Assembly: GCA_903901425.1 (NCBI GenBank)
Contig: CAIURC010000208.1
Location: forward strand, 1 to 64,000
Length of the DNA: 64,000 nt
Reading direction: 5' to 3'
Source of the DNA: an uncultured Spartobacteria bacterium
Lineage (GTDB): Bacteria; Verrucomicrobiota; Verrucomicrobiia; Chthoniobacterales; Chthoniobacteraceae
The notes under the pieces were generated by a model. The model saw only the letters and a program-made list of their open reading frames with translations, had not been told where the DNA came from and searched no databases. Positions 16,556 to 25,400 of this stretch are shown piece after piece (position 1 is the first letter of the stretch; every line of letters begins with the position of its first letter). The translations under genes and the position numbers were made by a program.

Positions 16556-19500
16556 TCAGCGCATGCTGGCCAAGTATTCCACCAGATCCCGGAGTTCCCA
16601 GCGGGAGAGGCTGTCCTTGAGGTTCTCGGGCATCGGCGACGGCGCATTGAAGCGTTCCCGGACCTGATCTGCCGGAACAGAAATGCGCTGCGGTTTGCCT
16701 TGGGCATCGGCGGTTTCCACGGTCAGCGTCCCGTTTTCCTCCGCCAGAAGGCGGCCGGCCATGACTGAACCGTCCTTGAGCGTGAGGCTCACAATCGAGA
16801 ACCCCGCGGCAATCATCTGGTTGGGAAACACAATGCTTTCGAGCAGGTAACGCCGGTCTTTGCTCCGGCCGATCCGGGTCAACTCCGGCCCGACCGCGCT
16901 GTCACCGATCTCGCACTTGTGGCACCGCAGACACTGCACTTCGGCTTTCTCGCGGAACACTTTCCGGCCCCGCTCCGCATTTCCGCCCTCCAATGCATAG
17001 GAGTAAGGCCAGAGCGGAGTTTTTTCACGGGTCTCGTACTGGTTGAGTTTTTCAGCCAGTTCCGGGCGGTACCGTGCCGCATCCAGAACTTCCAGGTGCA
17101 CTGGGGCGGGAAGTTTCCCCTCACGGAGCCGGTCCAGCAGCCTCCCGATTTCGGCCGTGGCGCCGTCGTGTTTGATCCGGGAAAGGGCGTTGATGGCGGC
17201 CTGTTTTTCCACCAACTCGCCTTTTTCGAACGTGTCGACGATCAGGCGCACCGCGGCGCTCGGTTCAAGTGCCACCAAGGCCTGGAGGGCTTCCCCGCGC
17301 AGCTTGGCGTCCTTGGCCGTGAACGCGACCTTGGCGGCGCCGGCCAGGTGCGGATCTTTTAAGGCAGAAAGCGTCTGGAGCGCGGCGATCCGGGCGGCCG
17401 GGGCGGCTTTTTCGTCACCAGCCAACCCCTCGAGGGCCTCGCCGGCGTTGATCCCCAAGCGGGCCACCATGCGCGCGGCGGATTCCTGAACGGCGGCGTC
17501 CTTGAGCAGCTTGGGCACGACCGCGCCAACGGCAGCCACTGCATCGGTGGCCGGGCGCGCAGGGATGGGCCGCCACAGGTTCAAAAGCCGATCCTTGGGA
17601 CTTGGATCCTTCCACAGTCCGAGGAGTTCGATGGCCTCCCTGCGGGAAGCGGCAGGCACGGCTTCCCGCGCCGCAAATTCCGCCAGTGCGCGGGCGTGTT
17701 CGCCTCCGCCCAGCCTGTACCGCGCATTCGCGGCGCGTTCCAAGATCCGCGGATTTTTGAGCCGGACATCCTGGGTCAATCCGGCCAAGGCTTGAAGTGC
17801 CCCGTCCATGGAATCGTCGTACACGGCTCTGGCCGCCTCCAGAACCACTGACTCGTCGGCGTCTTTGAAGAAGACAGCGATTTCCGGGCTCCGCTGGCGT
17901 TTGAGCGCGAGAACGGCTCCAGCCCGGACCGCCGGGGAAGGGTCGCCTGCGCGGGCCACAAGTTCTGCGCTTCCGGCGGCTCCAGCCAAGCCCATGACCA
18001 GTCCATGGCGCAACACGGGATCGGCGTCGCGGTTGGCAGCCAGCGCCTCAAACAACCGAGGCACAGCCGGGGCGTGCCGCAGCTTGCCCAGACTCAACCC
18101 GGCAAAGAACCGGACCCGGGCGGATTCGTCGCCGAGGAGAGACACCAGCGCTGGACCTACTGGACCTACTGGACCTACTGGACCTACTGGACCTACTGGA
18201 CTGGATGGACTGGCTTCGCCAGCGGCTTTGGCGGCTTGGGCCCGGATCTCAGGATCGGCGTCCTTCATCCAATCGGTCCAAGGAACCTGCGCGGCTTTGT
18301 TTTTTGCGCAGATCTGGCCGATGCCCCAGAGGGCGTGTACCCGGGCCAGACGGGGCGCATTTTTTTCGCGGGCAACCTTAACCAGGCCGTCCAATGCGCC
18401 GCGTCCGGCGAGCGCAAACTGGGCGGCCTGCCGGACCCGCTGATCCTCATGACTGAGCAACTGGAGTTGGGCGTCCACGGGGCGGCTTTCCATGCCCTCG
18501 GCCAGCAACCGGGCGGTTTCAGCCTGTTTGGCTTGGTTGGCCGAGGCATCGGTGAGCCGGTAAATCCGGCCACGTCCGTTGCCGCTCCAACCGGCCACCC
18601 AGTCGAGCACGTAAAAGCCGCCGTCATTCCCAAACTCGCAGTCCGTGCTGAGAACCCCGCGGAGAAACGGGCGCGCCTCCTTGAGTTTGAACCCGGCGCC
18701 GTTGGGCTCGAGACGGATCACGTGCACCACGCTGTTGCTTGCGCCGCCCCTGAAATCCGAGAGGAAAAAGCATCCCTGATATTTCGGACCAAGTCCGGTA
18801 CCGGGGTTGTACGTCAGACCGCTGGGCCCGTTCCCGAGGTTGGCAATGGGCGGAACGATTGCGCGGGCTTTGGGGGCCTCCTTTTCGTCCCAGAGAAGCT
18901 CCCGGTTCCATGGGCCGCGGTCGGACAGGTACTGGAAAGTCATCCGCCAACCGCTGTCGGCGCCCTCCACGACGTGCACAAAACGGGCTTTGTCACCGGA
19001 ATCGGAGTTGTTGTCTCCGGTGAACAGGTTTCCGTACTCGTCAAACGCGAGTTCCTGGGGGTTCCTGAGACCGGTGGCGAAGACCTCAAACCCGGTTCCG
19101 TCGGGGTTGCAGCGCATGACGGCGCCGGTGTCGGGAAAGGCGGCCTCGCCGCCCTCCTTGGTTTTCACATGGATCCCGCGGTCACCGATGCTGAAATAGA
19201 GCCTTCCATCGGGGCCAAACCGGAGGCCGTGCATGTCGTGCCCGCGAAAAGCGAATTTGACGCCGAACCCTTCGAGCAGTTTTTCCCGCGCCTCCGCCTT
19301 GCCATCCCCGTCGGCATCCGTGAACCGCCAGAGGTTCGGGATGCAAGTCCACCACGCCTCAGTGCCGCGCACCAGGATGCCCGCGCCGGTTCCGTCCAGG
19401 GGGTCCCGGAACCCATCGGCCAGAATCGTCTGCCGGTCCGGACGACCGTCCCCGTTGGTGTCCTCGATGCGGACCACGCGGTCCTCGAACTTCGTGAACT

Positions 19501-19894
19501 CCTCGGCGAAGGCAGCGGCATCGGAATAAAACTTGCGGATCATGGCCAGACGATCCGCGGTGGTGCGGGCTGCGATGTCGGCATCCAACCAGTTGGCATG
19601 TCCGCGGTTGTCCTCGACCCCGTGTTCCTGCCGGTAGGTTTCGGCAATGTACCAGCGCCCCTTTTCGTCTGTGGCAAACGCCACGGGATTGGCCAGAAGC
19701 GGTTCCCCGGCAAACAACTCCGCTCGGATCCCTTCCTCCATCTTGAATGCTTTGAGCGCCGCATCCGGGGACTGCACAGCGCCTCCGGAATCGGCTCCAG
19801 CCCGTTCCGCGGCAGACGCAAAGCCGGCCCCAAAAACCAAGGTGGCGGAAAGACCCAGCCTGCAACAGGCCGCAAAAAAATCGGGGAAGTTCAT
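16556..19894 (-). CDS. PVC-type membrane-bound dehydrogenase with HEAT repeats and cytochrome c tail
   Basis: A 1112-aa exported protein. Signal peptide at residues 1-28. Residues about 45-450 form an NHL/glucose-dehydrogenase-like beta-propeller (DEKGRWYIAETYRQEHG, EDTNGDGRPDR, GHDMHGLRFGPDGRLYFSIGD, GLRNPQELAFDEYGNLFTGD). Residues about 480-950 are HEAT-like helical repeats. The tail has a PVC-type heme-binding site CLRCH with the following context SAVGPELTRIG (around residue 986). Together these match the planctomycete/verrucomicrobial 'putative membrane-bound dehydrogenase' families. It is presumably a periplasmic electron-transferring oxidoreductase; the substrate is unknown. A Pro-Val-Gly tandem repeat interrupts the HEAT region. 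It lies downstream of the RfaE2-PurN gene, 95 bp away. Confidence 0.93.
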   Translation of the reverse strand: MNFPDFFAACCRLGLSATLVFGAGFASAAERAGADSGGAVQSPDAALKAFKMEEGIRAELFAGEPLLANPVAFATDEKGRWYIAETYRQEHGVEDNRGHANWLDADIAARTTADRLAMIRKFYSDAAAFAEEFTKFEDRVVRIEDTNGDGRPDRQTILADGFRDPLDGTGAGILVRGTEAWWTCIPNLWRFTDADGDGKAEAREKLLEGFGVKFAFRGHDMHGLRFGPDGRLYFSIGDRGIHVKTKEGGEAAFPDTGAVMRCNPDGTGFEVFATGLRNPQELAFDEYGNLFTGDNNSDSGDKARFVHVVEGADSGWRMTFQYLSDRGPWNRELLWDEKEAPKARAIVPPIANLGNGPSGLTYNPGTGLGPKYQGCFFLSDFRGGASNSVVHVIRLEPNGAGFKLKEARPFLRGVLSTDCEFGNDGGFYVLDWVAGWSGNGRGRIYRLTDASANQAKQAETARLLAEGMESRPVDAQLQLLSHEDQRVRQAAQFALAGRGALDGLVKVAREKNAPRLARVHALWGIGQICAKNKAAQVPWTDWMKDADPEIRAQAAKAAGEASPSSPVGPVGPVGPVGPVGPALVSLLGDESARVRFFAGLSLGKLRHAPAVPRLFEALAANRDADPVLRHGLVMGLAGAAGSAELVARAGDPSPAVRAGAVLALKRQRSPEIAVFFKDADESVVLEAARAVYDDSMDGALQALAGLTQDVRLKNPRILERAANARYRLGGGEHARALAEFAAREAVPAASRREAIELLGLWKDPSPKDRLLNLWRPIPARPATDAVAAVGAVVPKLLKDAAVQESAARMVARLGINAGEALEGLAGDEKAAPAARIAALQTLSALKDPHLAGAAKVAFTAKDAKLRGEALQALVALEPSAAVRLIVDTFEKGELVEKQAAINALSRIKHDGATAEIGRLLDRLREGKLPAPVHLEVLDAARYRPELAEKLNQYETREKTPLWPYSYALEGGNAERGRKVFREKAEVQCLRCHKCEIGDSAVGPELTRIGRSKDRRYLLESIVFPNQMIAAGFSIVSLTLKDGSVMAGRLLAEENGTLTVETADAQGKPQRISVPADQVRERFNAPSPMPENLKDSLSRWELRDLVEYLASMR
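18151..18201. repeat. 9-bp coding minisatellite (Val-Gly-Pro)n
   Basis: Five perfect tandem copies of CTGGACCTA plus a partial sixth lie inside the dehydrogenase gene. On the coding (minus) strand they give a (Val-Gly-Pro) run in a loop between HEAT repeats. The unit is a multiple of three, so copy-number change would keep the frame. Confidence 0.95.
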
Positions 19895-19989
19895 ATCAGT
19901 GGGGGGGGCGCCATCATTTTGAACAAAAACGCCCCTGTTTCTTCAACCCGCGACGACCCGCCAACCTTGGAAAGATTCGCGCCCGGAGT

Positions 19990-21114
19990 TCAGCCGCCGG
20001 CCAACTGGCGGAGGACGGCCGGATACAGAACGTGTTCGGCTTCCTGAATCCGGGCATGGAGGGTTGCCGGCGTGTCCCCGGGATGCACTGGGACGGTTTT
20101 CTGGGCAATCACCTCGCCGGTGTCCATGCCGCTGTCCACATAGTGCACGGTGCACCCGGAGACGGCGGAACCTGAAGCCACAGCCTGAGCCCACGCTTCC
20201 AACCCCGGAAACTCCGGCAGCAGCGAGGGATGGATGTTCACGATCCGCCTCGGAAACGCTTCCAGGAGCGGGGCCTTCACCATTCGCATGTAGCCTGCCA
20301 GAACCACCCAGTCCACGTCCGCCTCCTTCAAAAGTCGCACCACCTCCGCTTCTGCCGCCGGCTCCAGCCGGGTCCGGTATTTCCCGGGAGACACATGCAC
20401 TGCGGGGATTCCCCGTTCCCGGGCCAACTCCAGAATGCCGGCTTCCGCGACGTCCGAGATGACCACGCGCACCTCCGCATCGAGTTGCCCGGAGCGGATG
20501 GCATCTGCGATGGCCCGGAAATTCGATCCCTTGCCCGACCCGAGCACGCCGAGTCGCATCCGCTTTTTCTCTCCCTGCCCGGCGGCCCGGGCCAGGGTGG
20601 CGGTGGTGGAGCGGCCAGGCACCAACTGGAGCAACCGGATCCCGGCCCCTGCGGCTTCGAGGGCCGCGCGTTCGCCCGGATCCAGGGTTTCGAGGGTGTA
20701 ATCCCCGCCCTTGGCATAGAGTTGGGGGCGCACGGCGGCGATGAGAGCCGATACGCGGGTTTCTTCAAAAATGGTGACATAATCCACGCAGTCGAGGCCG
20801 GCCAAGACCTCGGCCCGGTCGAGTTCGCCGTTCACGGGGCGGCCCGGCCCTTTGAGGGCGCGGACCGAGGCGTCTCCGTTCACCGCAACGAGCAGGGCGT
20901 CCCCAAGGGCACGCGCCTCCTGAAGATACCGCACATGGCCCACATGCAGCAGATCAAAACAACCGTTGGTCAGTACCAGGCGCCGGCCCTGCCGCCCCAT
21001 TTCCCGGGCGATTTCTGCCAGTTCACCCGCCGATTTGAACTTGTCCTTGAACACGCGGGAAATCCTAGGGGACGCATCCCGGCGCTCAAGCCGCATCCCG
21101 CTCGATTTTTGCAT
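19990..21114 (-). CDS. fusion: RfaE2-like nucleotidyltransferase + PurN (GAR formyltransferase)
   Basis: A 374-aa in-frame fusion. Residues about 45-180 match the heptose-1-phosphate adenylyltransferase half of HldE (RfaE domain II): NGCFDLLHVGH with the HxGH signature, VNGDASVRALKGPGRP, AKGGDY and GRSTT. From Met186 the sequence is a full-length PurN (189 aa), which forms formyl-GAR in purine synthesis: GSGKGSN phosphate loop, NIHPSLLPEFPG with the catalytic Asn and His, and DSGMDTG with the catalytic Asp. No stop codon separates them, but an internal ATG at 20559 is preceded by a GGGAG-like site, so free PurN could also be made. I chose the ATG at 21114; another in-frame ATG is at 21096, and the track start at 21243 overlaps the divergent TPR gene. 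Confidence 0.9.
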   Translation of the reverse strand: MQKSSGMRLERRDASPRISRVFKDKFKSAGELAEIAREMGRQGRRLVLTNGCFDLLHVGHVRYLQEARALGDALLVAVNGDASVRALKGPGRPVNGELDRAEVLAGLDCVDYVTIFEETRVSALIAAVRPQLYAKGGDYTLETLDPGERAALEAAGAGIRLLQLVPGRSTTATLARAAGQGEKKRMRLGVLGSGKGSNFRAIADAIRSGQLDAEVRVVISDVAEAGILELARERGIPAVHVSPGKYRTRLEPAAEAEVVRLLKEADVDWVVLAGYMRMVKAPLLEAFPRRIVNIHPSLLPEFPGLEAWAQAVASGSAVSGCTVHYVDSGMDTGEVIAQKTVPVHPGDTPATLHARIQEAEHVLYPAVLRQLAGG

Positions 21115-21140
21115 CTCCTCCCGCCTATAGTCCGGCCCGC

Positions 21141-21974
21141 ATGCACCAGCGAACCCTCCCCCGCCCCGCCGCAATCGTCCCGGCATTGGCCGCGCTTCTT
21201 GCCCCGTTACTCTCCCCCGTTGCCCCGGCTCAGACAGCAACACCCAACGCCAAGACTTCGGCCAACACCGTTGCGGCGACCGAACCGGAAACCGTGGCGA
21301 TTGCGGCCCGCCTGGAACGACTCACGCAGGCACTCCAACAGACGCCGGACCGGATCCCGCTCTTGTCGGAACGGGGCGACTGCCATCTTTTCCTGGGACA
21401 CTTCAAGGAATCGGTGGCGGACTTTGAGGCCATGATTGCACTGGATCCGCGTCTGGACGCCGGACACTGGCGACTGGGGATTGCGTACCATTTCAACCGC
21501 CAGTTTGAGGCCTCCTCACGGCAGTTCGCAAAGTACCATGCCTATGACGGACGGGACCGGGAAAACGGGCTCTGGAAGTTCCTTGCGGATGCGAACCTCG
21601 CGGGGATCGATGCGGCCCGGCAAAGGATGCTGGAATACACGGCATTCGACCGGGAACCGTTCCCGCTTCTGTACGACCTGTTTGCTGGCCGGACAAACCC
21701 CGAAGCGTTTTTTGCGGACCTTGAAGCCCGGGGCGTTCTCAAGCGGCCTCTGGCGGCATTTTTCGCCCATTACTACTGCGGGCTTTGGGAAGCGCTTTCA
21801 GGCAGACCCGACGCTGCGCGCGAACACCTGAGCCGCGCGGTGTCCATGTTTCCAGCGGACACCGACGGGGGCCCGGGTTACATGGGCCGTGTGGCCCGGC
21901 TGCATCTGGCAGAGGGAAGATCTGGGTTTCCGACGCTGCGGCCGGGAACCGGGCCTACGCCTTCGATTCCTTGA
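21141..21974 (+). CDS. exported TPR-like protein
   Basis: A 277-aa protein. The signal peptide has a long hydrophobic Ala/Leu core ending in APAQ. Residues about 50-130 contain TPR-like helices (LLSERGDCHLFLGHFKESVADFEAMIALDP and the following helix pair), and another pair occurs near residues 210-245 (GLWEALSGRPDAAREHLSRAV). No enzymatic motif is visible. It is divergent from the RfaE2-PurN gene by only 26 bp, so the two promoters must overlap coding sequence or each other. Its last 20 bp overlap the convergent ACT-domain gene. Confidence 0.88.
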   Translation: MHQRTLPRPAAIVPALAALLAPLLSPVAPAQTATPNAKTSANTVAATEPETVAIAARLERLTQALQQTPDRIPLLSERGDCHLFLGHFKESVADFEAMIALDPRLDAGHWRLGIAYHFNRQFEASSRQFAKYHAYDGRDRENGLWKFLADANLAGIDAARQRMLEYTAFDREPFPLLYDLFAGRTNPEAFFADLEARGVLKRPLAAFFAHYYCGLWEALSGRPDAAREHLSRAVSMFPADTDGGPGYMGRVARLHLAEGRSGFPTLRPGTGPTPSIP

Positions 21975-22356
21975 GGGCCTTGAGGGCCTTCTCGGGGTTT
22001 TTGACGCGGAGCACGAGAAGCCCCTGTTTGGCGCCGGGACTCGTGGCGAGATAAGCGTACTCGATGTTGATCCTGGCTTTGGCCAGAGCCTTTGAGATCC
22101 GGCCGAGGGACCCGGGCTTGTTGCTGTTTTCAAGCACGAGAACATCGTTTTCAACGACCAAAACCCCGCGTTCCCCGAAAAGATGGAGGGCCGTGAGAGG
22201 ATCGCTCACCACCAGGCGCACCACCGCATGGTCGATGGTGTCGGAGATGGTCAGCGCATAGATGTTGATCTTCTTCTCCGCCAGCGCTTCGCACACTGTC
22301 GCCAGAGTTCCGGGCTTGTTGTCGAGAAACACCGAGAGCTGCTTGAGGATTTCCAT
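21955..22356 (-). CDS. tandem ACT-domain protein
   Basis: A 133-aa protein made of two ACT domains. The first (about residues 4-65) has the ligand-loop signature FLDNKPGTLATVCEALAEKKINI. The second (about residues 68-130) has LENSNKPGSLGRISKALAKARINI. This matches small acetolactate-synthase-regulatory-like ACT proteins that bind amino acids and act as allosteric sensors. No catalytic partner is adjacent. The product is cytoplasmic. It lies downstream of the giant PEP-CTERM gene on the same strand, separated by 80 bp containing a hairpin, so co-transcription is unlikely. The 3' end overlaps the convergent TPR gene by 20 bp. Confidence 0.93.
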   Translation of the reverse strand: MEILKQLSVFLDNKPGTLATVCEALAEKKINIYALTISDTIDHAVVRLVVSDPLTALHLFGERGVLVVENDVLVLENSNKPGSLGRISKALAKARINIEYAYLATSPGAKQGLLVLRVKNPEKALKALKESKA

Positions 22357-22370
22357 GAGTCAAAAGCATC

Positions 22371-22396
22371 AGGCTTGGGCCGGGATCGACAAGCCT
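22371..22396 (-). terminator. hairpin, candidate terminator of the giant PEP-CTERM gene
   Basis: AGGCTTG and CAAGCCT form a perfect 7-bp stem with a 12-nt loop, 40 bp after the giant gene's stop codon. On the minus strand a TTTT run follows about 5 nt after the stem; on the plus strand TTTTC follows directly. It could therefore work in either direction. Confidence 0.45.
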
Positions 22397-22436
22397 TTTC
22401 CCTTCCCTCTGTGAGCCACTTGGGGGGCGACAGCGC

Positions 22437-25400
22437 CTACCCGCGCCACTGGGCCAGCAACTCGCTCACACGGCGCCGGTTCCGCAGCCCGAGCAGCATC
22501 CCGCCCAGACCACTCAGCAGCCATGTGGACGGCTCAGGCACTGGCACCAGTTCCACGTACCCGTTGTAACCGACCATGGTTGCACCCAGCGCGTAGTTGG
22601 TTCCGTCGTCTTTTTGGAACTGCACATTCCTCAGGAACGACTCGCTGAATCCGGGTGCCGTCCGGAACAACAACCGGTCATTCCCGGTCGCCCCGTCATC
22701 GGTCTGCGCTTTTCCGGTCCAGTTCGAGATGATCACGGAGGTCCCATCGGCAAAGGTCAACCCCTCAAACAGCAGCGTGCTGCCCAGCGCACCGTTTCCA
22801 AAGTCGATCTCCGCCCCGCTCTGCAACGTCAACATCCCCATTCCTGCCCCCTGGCCGGGCGCAGAACTTCCCTCGCTGAATCCGTTGGTCACCAACCGCC
22901 CCCCCGCACCCAGCACCACGGCGGCAAAGTTGTTGATCCGGTCGCTGTTGCCCGCCGCCCCCACAAACTCCAGACGCGCACCCGCCCCAGTCACGCTCAC
23001 CGCAGTGGTGGCCGAAAGGCTGTTGGCGACCTGCAGCGTGCCCCCGGTGACCGACGTTGTCCCGTTGAAACTGGTGTCCGAGGAATTGAGGCGAAGCGTC
23101 CCTGCCCCCTGCTTGACGAGGTTGATGTTCCCCTTCAACGAGCCGTCGTAGGTCCCGCTCTGCACCGAGAGCGTGTTTCGGCCCACCGTACTGTTGAGGA
23201 TCTGCGCCGCGGCGGAGTCCCCGTTCAGCGAGGAGACCGTGGCGTTGTTTCCGCTCAGGTCCAGCACCCCGTTTCCGCGCATCGTGAGGCTGCCGGTGGA
23301 CGGGAGCGCGGTGGAACTGCCCAGTTGCAGGAGCCCCTCACGCACGGCCACATTGAACCCGGTGTTGTTTCCAGCCAGTTGCACCACGTCCTGCCCAATC
23401 TTGGTCAGCGTCTGACTGCCGGTGCCGGTGATGTTGCCCATGACCTTCAGGTACCCGCCCTGCATCACCGGGTTGGCTGGTGACGCTGCGAAGTTCGCCT
23501 TGCCCATGTCATAAAACTTGTGGGTGCCAACGCCGTAGTACTGCTGGATTCCTGCCGGGTAAGGCTGGCCCAAGGAGGAGTCCGACAACAGGGTGAAGCT
23601 CACATTCGGCCCCACCGTATTGACCACCAGCGCGGTATCGATATCCACGGGCACATAGCCCATGATGGATCCCCCGTTCAACCCGTAGGTTGCAGTCTGG
23701 GTCTGGTCCGCCTCGATCTGCAGGTGCACGCCCGCAGGGAGATTGTAGTTGGTCGCCCGCGCACCGCGCACCGACCAGCGTTCAATCGAACCAGGCTGCA
23801 TCTGCAAAGTCCCGGCCTGCTGGAACCCGGCAACCCCCACCGCCAAGGCGCCGCCGTTCTCCACCACCGTGGTCATGCTTGCGTCTCCGAGAGCCCCGCT
23901 GTGTTCCACCCGGACAGAGCCTTCGCTGATCGTGAAGCGCCGGCTTCCGGTCAACCCTGGGTTATTGCCCAAGTACAGCCTCCCATCCCCAGTCTTGGAG
24001 AGGTTGTAAAGCCCCTGATTGGAGATCGAGTCCGGCCGGACTCCGGTAGTGACTCCCGCTTGGTCATACGAGCCCGCATCCACATGGAGGTTGTAGTCCG
24101 AAAAGAGGGTGATTGCCCCTGTATTCAGCCGGCTCCTTGCCCCATCCACGATGAACCACAGGTTGCCTGGAATCGCCAACTCTGCGGCCGCAGCGGTCGT
24201 GGACCTCAAATCCAGAGCCGAAATCCGGCTGACCCGGTCCGCCGTCGAGGTCACCCGGATCAGGTTCTGATCCAACGCGGTGATTTTGCCGGAGGTAAAC
24301 ACCAGTTCCTCGGGGGTGCCCGGATTGAAGTTCAACCGCAACTCGGTAAAGGTCTGGCCCGTGTTTCCGGTCCAACCGTTGAGGAACACGGCGTTGTTGG
24401 CGCCCCCTTGGCCCAACCCGCCCGGGGTCTGGACGATCAACTGGCCTTGGTTGAGGTTCCAAGGGCCGGTGAAACTGAGCTGATCCTGGTTCAATGTCAC
24501 GCTGCTGGTCCCGAACTTGGTAAATGCGCTGGCGGTGAACTGGCCGTTCAGGGTCAGGTTCTGGGAACTGGCATGCACCAGCGCCTCAACAGGCGTCGGC
24601 GGCACTGCGGTCATATTGCCAAAAAACAAGTCCGCCGAGATGGTCCGGGCTGTGCCTCCGTAGATGGTCAGACCGCCGCTCCGGATGCCGATCCGGCTGA
24701 ATGCACCATCGGGGTTGGCGGCGCTGATATCCCCCTGGGTCCGGAGGGCCCACAGATCCAAATTAGCGCCCAAAACAACGCCGCTCCCTGAATCATAGCT
24801 GAGGATGCCGGTGCCGTTGGTCAGGTTCGCGCTCAGTGCCCCGCTCAGGGGTGTGGTGTCAGCCCGAGCTACATAGTTGGCGGGGCTGGATGTCTGGGTA
24901 ACCACTTGAAATCCGTTGGTGGCGTCGTACTTCAGGAACTGGTTGTCCGAGCGACTAATCATGAACGGGCTGACCATGCCGTTGCTCATGGCAGGAGCGG
25001 TTCCCGTCACACGGACCCGATTCGCATTCGCCACACCCGCGACGCCGAGGTTTGCCGAGTCGTGAACGAGGGTCAGGGTCCCGTTTCCAACGCGGGTCAG
25101 GTTCCCGCCAATCACCAATTCGCTCCAAAAAGCGCCCCTCTTGCTGGAGCGGATTTCGCTTCCCCCCTCAAAAGACAAGGCGCCAACGGTTTCACTGTTG
25201 TAGGTGTTATTCGCATTCGACCCCACAATCTCCACTCCGCTGCTCCGGAGTGTGATGCCCACGCCGTCCGCCCAGCGGGCGTTGGTGTTTCCGGTCGGGT
25301 TCACATAAGCCACGTTGTTCTCGAAGATCAGCCGGGAACCAGGGTGAAACGTGTAGGCATTGCGGTTGGTGGAACCGTTGACCGGCGAATTCGATGTTGC

